This document shows, piece by piece, positions 1 to 6,591 of a DNA stretch of 9,525 nt. The stretch is from an uncultured Clostridia bacterium (lineage in GTDB: Bacteria > Bacillota_A > Clostridia > TANB77 > CAG-508), in the NCBI GenBank assembly GCA_947628335.1, contig CANQZT010000048.1, positions 1 to 9,525 of the forward strand, given 5' to 3'. The translations under genes and the position numbers were made by a program. Within the stretch, counting starts at the first letter, position 1. Each line of letters starts with the position of its first letter. The notes beneath the pieces were generated by a model, which worked only from the letters and a program-made list of their open reading frames with translations, was not told the origin of the DNA and did not search any database.

Positions 1-403
1 GGTGTATATGATATGAGTGGAGGAGGAACGGATATGACAGCAGGCTTTTTAAATACTGTGAGTGGAGATTGTTTTAGTGGAATTCTTACGACTGAGATGA
101 AAAGTTCGAAATATATGAGTATTTATGCAAAACATTGGGCAAATGATAAAGATGGAGAAATGGCTTATAATAACAATGTGGGGAGAGTTGGAGAGGCGAT
201 ATGGGAGACGTCTAGTCAGGGTTCATTTAATCATTCATGGAACATTGATGGATCGAGTTTTATAAATGCAGTTTCGCCTTTGATGATTCGTGGAGATGGC
301 ATGAATGGATCAACGTGGGCGGGCATCTTTTGTTTCCGGTTACTCAAGTGGACAGCCTTCAAATTCCAGTGGATACAGGGCAGTATTAGTTGTATTTAAT
401 TAA
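1..403 (+). pseudogene. 3' part of a protein with an FGE-sulfatase/C-type-lectin-like C-terminus, frameshifted near the end
   Basis: The reading frame is already open at base 1 (GVYDMSGGG...), so the gene starts outside the window. The GVYDMSGG motif and the later IRGDGMNGSTWAG segment match the pattern GxYDMsGN...RGGsw...GFR seen in formylglycine-generating-enzyme-like (C-type lectin) domains, which in Clostridia also occur at the C-terminus of pilin-like surface proteins. In frame 1 the protein ends at 399 with an uncharacteristic tail (FRLLKWTAFKFQW...). If one T is removed from the four Ts at 328-331, the reading continues as GIFVSGYSSGQPSNSSGYRA and then VLVVFN, stopping at 401-403. That supplies the expected S-G-Y/F-R ending. 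I therefore see a one-base insertion, either a real mutation or a sequence error. The gene also looks somewhat richer in G and C than its neighbours (GCG, ACG and TCG codons). Family assignment is by motif only, and the true function is unknown. Confidence 0.5.
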
Positions 404-444
404 TATGATGTATAAATGATGAAATTCAATAAAATATCTATTAT

Positions 445-486
445 AAAAATCTACTTACTAAATTTTATTTTAGTAAGTAGATTTTT
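445..486 (+). terminator. Rho-independent terminator after the FGE-like gene
   Basis: A perfect 16-bp inverted repeat pairs 445-460 with 471-486. Two further A-T pairs extend it inward and leave a loop of six bases at 463-468. The descending arm ends in a T run (482-487). It lies 42 bases after the restored stop at 403 and ahead of the next gene, so it probably ends the upstream transcript and isolates it from the CAP gene. The left arm starts with five As, so the structure may work weakly in the other direction too. Confidence 0.85.
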
Positions 487-549
487 TAGGTAATAAAGTA
501 CATGTATTAATTATACTATTAATTAAGAAAATAAAGAGAGGAGATTTAT

Positions 550-1311
550 ATGAGAGTAGTAAAAATTAACAAAAAGAAATTAATGATATTTATTTCGTTA
601 ATTTTAATTATACTTGTAATTTCAATTACAAGTAAATCATTTGGTATGCAGTATTATTATAAATTAGATTTTGTAACAGGTCTTGTAACGGCATCTAAAT
701 TAAATGTAAGAAGTGGCCCAGGAACTAAATATCCTGTTGTAACTACAGTAAATAAAAACGAATATATACGAGTATTTGCAGGAGTTGGAGACTGGTATGT
801 AATTCAAACAGATAGTGATTATATAGGAGCAGTCAGTAAACAATATATAAAAGCAATTTATCCAAACACAAATTCATCTGTTGGAACAAATCAAGCAACG
901 ACAGGAAATACAACAACATCATCTAGTCTTTCCACAGATGAATTAGAAGTATTTAATTTAATTAATGAGCAAAGAACAAAACAAGGATTAAAAGCATTAA
1001 ACATTAATGAAGAGGTGCAAAGAGTAGCAAGAATAAAAGCACAAGATATGGTAAATAATGGATATTTTTCACATACATCTCCAACATATGGTTCACCATT
1101 TGAAATGTTAAAAAGCTTTAAAATATCATATAATACGGCAGGAGAAAATATTGCAGGAAATTCGAGTAATAGTGGAGCAGTAAATGCATGGATGAATTCT
1201 AGTGGGCATAGAGCTAATATATTAAATAGTTCATATAACTATACTGGAATAGGAGTAGTAAAAAGTAATCAATATGGAAAAATATATGTGCAAATGTTTA
1301 TAGGAAAGTAA
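550..1311 (+). CDS. Exported SH3b and CAP (SCP/PR1-like) domain protein
   Basis: The product has 253 residues. A basic N-terminus (KINKKK) is followed by a hydrophobic stretch at about 11-28, which is a signal peptide or membrane anchor; no clear AxA cleavage site follows. A bacterial SH3 domain spans about 44-103 (SKLNVRSGPGTKYPVV...GDWYVI), a fold that usually binds cell wall. A Ser/Thr/Asn-rich linker covers about 105-128. A CAP domain occupies about 130-253, with the motifs YFSHTSP (His175), GENIA (Glu199) and SSGHRANIL (His220), the residues that line the CAP cavity. This is the architecture of clostridial and bacillar YkwD-like proteins. Their biochemical role is poorly defined; the domain is small and extracellular and is not proven to be an enzyme. 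The start is supported by GAGGAG at 538-543, six bases before ATG. The gene stands alone behind a terminator. A possible -10 (TATACT, 512-517) has no convincing -35. Confidence 0.9.
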   Translation: MRVVKINKKKLMIFISLILIILVISITSKSFGMQYYYKLDFVTGLVTASKLNVRSGPGTKYPVVTTVNKNEYIRVFAGVGDWYVIQTDSDYIGAVSKQYIKAIYPNTNSSVGTNQATTGNTTTSSSLSTDELEVFNLINEQRTKQGLKALNINEEVQRVARIKAQDMVNNGYFSHTSPTYGSPFEMLKSFKISYNTAGENIAGNSSNSGAVNAWMNSSGHRANILNSSYNYTGIGVVKSNQYGKIYVQMFIGK

Positions 1312-1345
1312 AAAACAAAAAATTAATCAATATTCGACAAAATAA

Positions 1346-1374
1346 TTGTATAAATTTTTGTGGTTTGATATAAT
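1346..1374 (+). promoter_or_regulatory. Promoter of the hydCBA operon
   Basis: A perfect -10 box TATAAT (1369-1374) carries an upstream TG (1366-1367), making an extended -10 (TGATATAAT). A weak -35, TTGTAT (1346-1351), sits 17 bases upstream. Transcription should start near 1381, leaving a leader of about 30 bases before hydC. The extended -10 probably compensates for the poor -35. No clear Rex (NADH-sensing repressor) palindrome is visible between 1312 and 1412. Confidence 0.65.
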
Positions 1375-1412
1375 AAATTTAGAGTGAATTTTCTAAGAAA
1401 GGAAGAATAAAA

Positions 1413-1910
1413 ATGGCAGAAAATAAGTGTGATTGTTGTGGAAATAGTGATAAAAATGAAGAAATGGAGAAGATACTAAATATATATACAAAAAATAAAG
1501 ATAATTTAATTCAAATACTAAATGATGTACAAGAATATTATGGATATATTCCTACTCATGCACAAAGTGCAATATCAAGATATTTAAATATTCCAATGGC
1601 AGAAATATATGGTGTAATTACATTTTATTCAAGGTTTACATTAAAGCCAAAAGGAAAGTATCATATAGCTGTATGTTTAGGAACAGCATGTTATGTTAAA
1701 GGTTCACAAAAAATTATGGATAGATTAGAAGAAAGACTTAATATAAAACAAGGAGAGACAACAAAGGACGGAAAATTTTCAATAGAAGCAACAAGATGTG
1801 TTGGAGCATGTGGCCTTGCACCTGTATTTACTGTTAATGGTGAAGTATATGGTAAAGCTACAGTACAAAAACTTGATCAAGTACTAGATGAACTAAATAA
1901 ATTATCTTAA
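1413..1910 (+). CDS. hydC: NADH-linked [FeFe] hydrogenase, NuoE-like subunit HydC
   Basis: The product has 165 residues, the normal size for the 24-kDa NuoE-like subunit. After a helical N-terminal part (about 16-80, with EYYGYIP and GVITFYSRF typical of NuoE/HydC), a thioredoxin-like [2Fe-2S] domain follows. Its four ligands are visible as C88-x4-C93 (CLGTAC) and C129-x3-C133 (CVGAC), then GLAPVFTVNGEVYG. In HydABC complexes this subunit pairs with the NuoF-like HydB at the NAD(H) site. An extra cysteine group sits at the N-terminus (C6, C8, C9 in KCDCCGN) and is not among the classical ligands. The start is supported by AAAGGA (1398-1403) nine bases before ATG. It is the first gene of a tight operon: hydB starts 16 bases after its stop. 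Confidence 0.93.
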   Translation: MAENKCDCCGNSDKNEEMEKILNIYTKNKDNLIQILNDVQEYYGYIPTHAQSAISRYLNIPMAEIYGVITFYSRFTLKPKGKYHIAVCLGTACYVKGSQKIMDRLEERLNIKQGETTKDGKFSIEATRCVGACGLAPVFTVNGEVYGKATVQKLDQVLDELNKLS

Positions 1911-1914
1911 GATG

Positions 1915-1921
1915 AAAGGAG
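1915..1921 (+). promoter_or_regulatory. Ribosome binding site that sets the hydB start
   Basis: AAAGGAG lies five bases before the ATG at 1927. The in-frame ATG at 1912 would place this site inside the coding region and has no Shine-Dalgarno sequence of its own. The start at 1927 is therefore preferred. Confidence 0.75.
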
Positions 1922-1926
1922 AAAAT

Positions 1927-3786
1927 ATGAAAACATTAGAGGAAATAAAAGAAATAAGAACAAAGAAAAGAGAAGAATTAGATTTAAGAGTAAACACAGC
2001 ATCTACTACAAGAGAAAGACACATTTTAGTATGTCATGGAACTGGATGTACTTCATCTAAATCAGCAGAAATTTTTAAGAATTTCAAAGAAATTATAGAG
2101 AAAAAAGATATAAAGAATGTTAGAGTTATAAAGACAGGCTGTTTTGGTCTTTGTGCTAAAGGTCCGATTGTTATTATCCGTCCAGAAGATACATTTTATG
2201 CAATGGTGAAACCAAATGATTGTGAAGAGATTATTGAAAAGCATATTATACAAGGTGAAATAGTAGAAAGGCTACTTTGTAAAGATATAGATGGTAGTAT
2301 AGTAAAGAAGCTTGATGATTTAACATTCTATAAAAAGCAGAAAAGAATTGCTTTAAAAAATTGTGGAGTTATTAATCCAGAAGATATTGATGAATATATA
2401 GCTTTTGATGGATATTTAGCATTGGAGAAAGTATTAAAAGACATGACTCCAGAAGATGTTATAAAAGTAATTAAGGACTCTGGCCTTCGTGGACGTGGTG
2501 GAGCAGGCTTTCCTACAGGAATGAAATGGGAATTAACACGTGCATCGGAAGGAAAACAGAAATATGTAGTGTGTAATGCAGATGAAGGAGATCCTGGAGC
2601 ATTTATGGATAGAAGTATATTAGAAGGTGATCCACATTCTGTTATTGAAGCTATGGCAATTGCAGCGTATGCAATAGGTGCAAATAAAGGATTTATATAT
2701 GTAAGGGCTGAATATCCAATTGCAGTAAAAAGGTTTGGAATTGCTTTGAAACAAGCAGAAGAGTATGGAATATTAGGAAAAAATATTTTTGATACAGGAT
2801 TTGATTTTGATATAGAGATTCGATTGGGAGCAGGTGCTTTTGTTTGTGGAGAAGAAACGGCACTACTAGAATCCATTGAAGGAAGACGTGGTCAACCAAG
2901 AATAAAACCACCATATCCAGCAATAAGTGGATTATGGGGAAAACCAACATTAATTAATAATGTAGAAACATATGCTAATATTGCTCAAATTATATTAAAA
3001 GGGGCAAAATGGTATTCACAAATTGGAACAGAAAAGTCAAAAGGAACAAAAGTGTTTGCACTTGGAGGAAACGTGAATAATATAGGGCTTGTAGAAGTAC
3101 CTATGGGTACAACTTTAAGAGAAATTGTATACGATATTGGTGGAGGAATTCCAAATGGAAGAGAATTTAAAGCTGCTCAGACAGGTGGCCCATCGGGAGG
3201 ATGCATACCAAAAGAACATTTAGATACACCAATTGATTATGAGTCACTAAAAGAAATCGGTTCAATGATGGGATCTGGAGGACTTATTGTAATGGATGAT
3301 ACAAAATGTATGGTAAGTCTTGCAAAATTCTATTTAGAATTTACTGTTGATGAGTCATGTGGAAAATGTACACCATGCAGAATTGGAACAAAGAGAATGT
3401 TAGAAATATTAGAAAAAATATGTAGTGGTGATGGAACTCCAGAGGATTTAGAAAAATTAGAAAAATTAGCTATTAATATAAAGAATTCGAGTGTTTGTGG
3501 ATTAGGTCAAAGTGCCCCAAATCCAGTATTAAGTACATTAAAATATTTTAAGGATGAATATAATGAACATGTTGTACAAAAAGAATGTAGAGCATTAGAG
3601 TGTAAAGCAATGGCAAAAATTGTTATTAATCCAGAAAAGTGTAAGGGTTGTGGATTATGCCAAAGAAATTGTCCAGTTGGTGCAATTAATGGGGAAAATA
3701 GAGAGACAAGAGTTATTAATCAAGAAAAATGTATAAAATGTGGAACATGCTTAACAAGTTGTCCTTTTAAAGCAATTGGAAACTAA
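1927..3786 (+). CDS. hydB: NADH-linked [FeFe] hydrogenase, NuoF-like flavoprotein subunit HydB
   Basis: The product has 619 residues from the preferred ATG (624 from the ATG at 1912). Domains in order: an N-terminal thioredoxin-like [2Fe-2S] domain (C36-x4-C41 in CHGTGC, C72-x3-C76 in CFGLC); the NuoF core with the glycine-rich NADH/FMN region GLRGRGGAGFPTG (from 186) and CNADEGDPGAF (from 216), then GAGAFVCGEETAL (from 302) and GRRGQPRIKPPYP; an SLBB domain near 375-410; the [4Fe-4S] site ESCGKCTPCR (C478, C481, C484) with C524; and two C-terminal ferredoxin-type [4Fe-4S] motifs (C572, C575, C578, C582 and C602, C605, C608, C612). This is the full architecture of HydB of electron-bifurcating hydrogenases, where FMN exchanges electrons with NAD(H). 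That the complex bifurcates is inferred from family knowledge, not from the sequence. It lies between hydC and hydA, with 15 bases before hydA. Confidence 0.95.
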   Translation: MKTLEEIKEIRTKKREELDLRVNTASTTRERHILVCHGTGCTSSKSAEIFKNFKEIIEKKDIKNVRVIKTGCFGLCAKGPIVIIRPEDTFYAMVKPNDCEEIIEKHIIQGEIVERLLCKDIDGSIVKKLDDLTFYKKQKRIALKNCGVINPEDIDEYIAFDGYLALEKVLKDMTPEDVIKVIKDSGLRGRGGAGFPTGMKWELTRASEGKQKYVVCNADEGDPGAFMDRSILEGDPHSVIEAMAIAAYAIGANKGFIYVRAEYPIAVKRFGIALKQAEEYGILGKNIFDTGFDFDIEIRLGAGAFVCGEETALLESIEGRRGQPRIKPPYPAISGLWGKPTLINNVETYANIAQIILKGAKWYSQIGTEKSKGTKVFALGGNVNNIGLVEVPMGTTLREIVYDIGGGIPNGREFKAAQTGGPSGGCIPKEHLDTPIDYESLKEIGSMMGSGGLIVMDDTKCMVSLAKFYLEFTVDESCGKCTPCRIGTKRMLEILEKICSGDGTPEDLEKLEKLAINIKNSSVCGLGQSAPNPVLSTLKYFKDEYNEHVVQKECRALECKAMAKIVINPEKCKGCGLCQRNCPVGAINGENRETRVINQEKCIKCGTCLTSCPFKAIGN

Positions 3787-3789
3787 AAG

Positions 3790-3795
3790 AGGAGG
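3790..3795 (+). promoter_or_regulatory. Consensus ribosome binding site of hydA
   Basis: A perfect AGGAGG stands six bases before the hydA ATG and immediately after the hydB stop. It is the strongest Shine-Dalgarno sequence of the operon, which would favour good translation of the catalytic subunit. Confidence 0.8.
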
Positions 3796-3801
3796 TAAAA
3801 A

Positions 3802-5556
3802 ATGGAAGAAAATTTTGTTAATTTAACTATTGATAATGTAGATATAAAAGTAAAAAAAGGTAGTACAATACTTGAAGCTGCAACAATGGTAGGAATAGAT
3901 ATACCAACTCTATGTTTCTTAAAAGATATTAATGAAGTTGGAGATTGCAGAATGTGTATTGTTGAAGTAGAAGGTAGACGTGGATTTGCAACTTCTTGCA
4001 TACAAAAGGTTGAAGAGGGTATGGTTGTACATACAAACTCAAAGGAAGTTTTAGAAGCAAGAAAAGTGATGTTGGATTTAATTCTTTCAAACCATGCAAA
4101 AGATTGTCTAACATGTACTCGTTCTGGTAATTGCGAATTGCAAAGTATTTGTCAAAAAATGAATATTAATGGTATAACATATGCAGGAGAAAGGAAACAA
4201 AGTAAATTAGATGATTTATCTCCATCTATTTTGCGTGATGCTAATAAATGTATTTTATGCAGAAGATGTGTTGCTACATGTAAAAAAGTACAAGGAATTG
4301 GAGCAATTGATTGTATAAATAGGGGATTTAAGTCTTGTATCGGAACTGTAGGAGAAAAAAGTCTAAATGATGTAAATTGTACTTTTTGTGGTCAATGTAT
4401 ACAAGCGTGTCCTACAGGAGCATTGCGTGAAAAAGAAAGTATTGATGAAGTGTTAGAAAAGTTAAAAGATAAAGATACATATGTAGTAGTACAAACAGCT
4501 CCAGCAGTTAGAGTAGCATTAGGTGAAGAATTTGATATGCCAATTGGTACAAATGTGACAGGAAAAATGGTAACTGCATTAAAACGTTTAGGATTTGATA
4601 AAGTATTTGATACAAATACAGGGGCTGATTTTACGATTATGGAAGAGGCAAATGAATTTATAGATAGGGTAAAAAATAATGGAGTTTTGCCAATGATTAC
4701 ATCTTGTAGTCCAGGATGGGTAAAATATATTGAAATGAATTATCCAGAACTATTACCACACTTATCGACATGTAAATCACCACATCAAATGTTTGGAGCA
4801 TTAATAAAAACGTATTTTGCAGAAAAAGAAAAAATTGATCCTAAGAAAATTTATGTTGTGTCTATTATGCCATGTATTGCAAAAAAATTTGAAAGACAAA
4901 GGAATGAAATGCAAAATGATGGATTATATGATGTAGATGCAGTACTGACAACAAGAGAACTTGCTAGAATGATAAAACAGTCAAATTTAAACTTTGTAAA
5001 ACTAGAAGATACATCTTTTGATGATCCAATGGGAAAAGCAACAGGTGCAGGAGCAATTTTTGGTACAACTGGTGGTGTTATGGAGGCAGCGTTAAGAACA
5101 GCCCAAGATACATTAACAGGAGAAAATTTAGAAAAAATAGATTTTAAAGCAGTTCGTGGTGGAAAAGGCATAAAAAAAGCAACAGTAAATATTGCAGAAA
5201 AAAATATAAATGTAGTTGTAGCAAGTGGTCTTGGAAATGCTAAAAAAATACTTGAAGAAATAAAATCTGGAAAGTCAGATTATCAATTTGTAGAAATTAT
5301 GGCATGTCCAGGAGGATGTGTAATGGGAGGAGGTCAACCTATAAAGACATCAAAAGTTAGAAGAGAAGTAGATGTAAGAAAGAAAAGAGCAAATGCTTTA
5401 TATGCAATAGATGAAAAAAGCGTAATTCGTAAATCACATGAAAATCCAACAATAAAGAAAATTTATAAAGACTTCTTAAGAGAACCAGGAAGTGAGATAG
5501 CACACAAATTATTACATACAACATATGAAAAAAGAGAAAAATATAATTTAGAATAA
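3802..5556 (+). CDS. hydA: [FeFe] hydrogenase catalytic subunit HydA
   Basis: The product has 584 residues, usual for the HydA/HndD type. It makes or uses H2 at the H-cluster in the cytoplasm. Cluster ligands in order: a [2Fe-2S] ferredoxin domain (C38, C49, C52, C66); the His-Cys [4Fe-4S] site (H98, C102, C105, C111); two ferredoxin [4Fe-4S] sites (C150, C153, C156, C160 and C193, C196, C199, C203); then the H-cluster domain. H-cluster motif L1 is TSCSPGW (C302, S303), L2 is MPCIAKKFE (C358), and L3 is EIMACPGGCVMGGGQP (C502, C506). The C-terminal region (about 520-575, RKSHENP...EPGSEIAHKLLHTTY) is the small-subunit-like part. L1 differs from the textbook TSCCPxW by Ser for the second Cys, and an extra Cys occurs at 324 (STCKSP). 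Context with NuoE- and NuoF-like subunits supports the NADH-plus-ferredoxin trimeric type rather than a ferredoxin-only enzyme. Confidence 0.96.
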   Translation: MEENFVNLTIDNVDIKVKKGSTILEAATMVGIDIPTLCFLKDINEVGDCRMCIVEVEGRRGFATSCIQKVEEGMVVHTNSKEVLEARKVMLDLILSNHAKDCLTCTRSGNCELQSICQKMNINGITYAGERKQSKLDDLSPSILRDANKCILCRRCVATCKKVQGIGAIDCINRGFKSCIGTVGEKSLNDVNCTFCGQCIQACPTGALREKESIDEVLEKLKDKDTYVVVQTAPAVRVALGEEFDMPIGTNVTGKMVTALKRLGFDKVFDTNTGADFTIMEEANEFIDRVKNNGVLPMITSCSPGWVKYIEMNYPELLPHLSTCKSPHQMFGALIKTYFAEKEKIDPKKIYVVSIMPCIAKKFERQRNEMQNDGLYDVDAVLTTRELARMIKQSNLNFVKLEDTSFDDPMGKATGAGAIFGTTGGVMEAALRTAQDTLTGENLEKIDFKAVRGGKGIKKATVNIAEKNINVVVASGLGNAKKILEEIKSGKSDYQFVEIMACPGGCVMGGGQPIKTSKVRREVDVRKKRANALYAIDEKSVIRKSHENPTIKKIYKDFLREPGSEIAHKLLHTTYEKREKYNLE

Positions 5557-5598
5557 AACAAACAAGCAAGTAAAATTTTTTACTTGCTTGTTTGTTTT
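5555..5598. terminator. Bidirectional terminator between hydA and the convergent kinase gene
   Basis: A perfect 21-bp inverted repeat pairs 5555-5575 with 5578-5598, with an A-rich left and T-rich right flank, so a U tract forms in either direction. The core is ACAAGCAAGT/ACTTGCTTGT. The left arm begins inside the hydA stop codon, and the kinase stop on the other strand is seven bases past the right arm. One structure therefore ends both convergent transcripts. Confidence 0.9.
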
Positions 5599-5604
5599 AA
5601 CATC

Positions 5605-6441
5605 TTATTCATATATTCCAATTTTTCGCATATAATTAATATAAGCACCATCAATTTTTTTCCATATATTAATTTCATTATTTAAAACAGGAATGTTTAA
5701 ATTTTCATTAGAGAGTTCTTCATATGTTTTTATAACTTCTTCCTTAAAGCCTTGAGGATATTCTCTACTTAAAATACGAGCGATATCGAAATATTTATTA
5801 CCAAAACCACCAAAACCGAAATCAATAACAGCAGAGATATGGTTAGTATCATCTATAATAATGTTACTTAAGTTTAAGTCGCCATGAACAAGACAATTAT
5901 TATTTTTATTTGTAAATTCATCATATTTCCAAAAAATCTTATCTTTATGATCCACATGTAAATTCAAGAGTTCATCAAGAAAATCTACTAAATTTAGACC
6001 AATGTTATCAGTTTCAAAAACATCATTTTTTTCAAATGGTATTTGATGTAGTTGATACATAAATTTTGCAACATCTTTTGAAACAACTTTTAGATCTTCT
6101 GAAGATAGTGTTTGTAATTTTGATGCCAAATCTGTGCCGTTAACTTTTTTATGGATGCTAAAAGGACGATTATTATCATATAATAAGTAAAGTTCTGATG
6201 TCTTAAAATCTGTTTTACCATTTATGAACTTAGCAAATTCATAGTCTTTTACAATTGTCCTAATCCAAAATTCGTCTCTTGGAAAACGGAAGAAAAAATT
6301 TCCGTCTGTAGTAGATACTTCATAAACAATATTAGTCCATCCAGTTGTTATTTGTTTGATATCAAGTATTTTTTTATCGGATAAAGCATTTTTTATAATG
6401 CTTTCAAAATCTTCATCAAGTGTAAAATAATTTTTTTTCAT
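5605..6441 (-). CDS. Aminoglycoside phosphotransferase/choline kinase family protein
   Basis: The product has 278 residues with a small-molecule kinase fold. Visible motifs are GWTNIVYEV (34-42, nucleotide-binding loop), FFFRFPRD (49-56, the strand that normally carries the ATP-contacting basic residue), the catalytic loop VHGDLNLSN (H186, D188 as likely base, N193), and VIDFGFGGFG (D207, metal-binding), followed by FDIAR. The order matches APH and related phosphotransferases such as choline or homoserine kinases. Substrate cannot be assigned: an antibiotic role is possible but unproven, and single chromosomal copies of this family are common in Clostridia. AAAGGAA (6454-6448 on this strand) precedes the ATG by six bases. 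It is transcribed alone, convergent to hydA and divergent from ychF. Confidence 0.85.
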   Translation of the reverse strand: MKKNYFTLDEDFESIIKNALSDKKILDIKQITTGWTNIVYEVSTTDGNFFFRFPRDEFWIRTIVKDYEFAKFINGKTDFKTSELYLLYDNNRPFSIHKKVNGTDLASKLQTLSSEDLKVVSKDVAKFMYQLHQIPFEKNDVFETDNIGLNLVDFLDELLNLHVDHKDKIFWKYDEFTNKNNNCLVHGDLNLSNIIIDDTNHISAVIDFGFGGFGNKYFDIARILSREYPQGFKEEVIKTYEELSNENLNIPVLNNEINIWKKIDGAYINYMRKIGIYE

Positions 6442-6461
6442 AATAAATTCCTTTCTTTTGT

Positions 6462-6490
6462 ATTATACAATTAATATAAAAAAATAGCAA
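6462..6490 (-). promoter_or_regulatory. Promoter of the kinase gene
   Basis: On the minus strand, TTGCTA (6490-6485) and a perfect TATAAT (6467-6462) are separated by 17 bases. The predicted start of transcription near 6455 leaves only a very short leader, beginning about at the Shine-Dalgarno sequence. Confidence 0.55.
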
Positions 6491-6533
6491 CTCATATTTT
6501 AAGATAAAAATGTAAGAAAACTTTATTAATATG

Positions 6534-6561
6534 TTGAAAAATAAGAATTTCATGATATAAT
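6534..6561 (+). promoter_or_regulatory. Promoter of ychF and the peptidase gene
   Basis: TTGAAA (6534-6539) and TATAAT (6556-6561) are 16 bases apart. The -10 is extended by TG at 6553-6554, giving the same TGATATAAT string as in the hydrogenase promoter. It is divergent from the kinase promoter, with the two sharing the 6442-6591 gap. Confidence 0.7.
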
Positions 6562-6591
6562 AGCGTAAGAAATAAAAATCAGGAGGCAGAA

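Noticed and set aside
507..526. Inverted repeat TTAATTA/TAATTAA overlapping a possible -10 before the CAP gene
   Set aside because: The arms are seven A/T-only bases in a very AT-rich gap, so chance is a sufficient explanation; no convincing -35 accompanies it.
1312..1412. A Rex-type redox operator (TTGT...ACAA palindrome) in the hyd promoter region
   Set aside because: TTGT half-sites occur, but both are in the same orientation and I see no matching ACAA arm at the right spacing.
1912..1926. Upstream ATG at 1912 as the start of hydB
   Set aside because: The Shine-Dalgarno sequence AAAGGAG lies downstream of it and fits the ATG at 1927 instead.
2328..2876. A 182-codon open frame on the minus strand inside hydB
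   Set aside because: It is fully antisense to the conserved NuoF core, has no ribosome site or recognisable motif, and its serine/proline-rich composition is what the reverse complement of this coding sequence gives.
4851..5171. A 106-codon open frame on the minus strand inside hydA
   Set aside because: It is antisense to the conserved H-cluster region, with no start signal and no domain; treated as a shadow.
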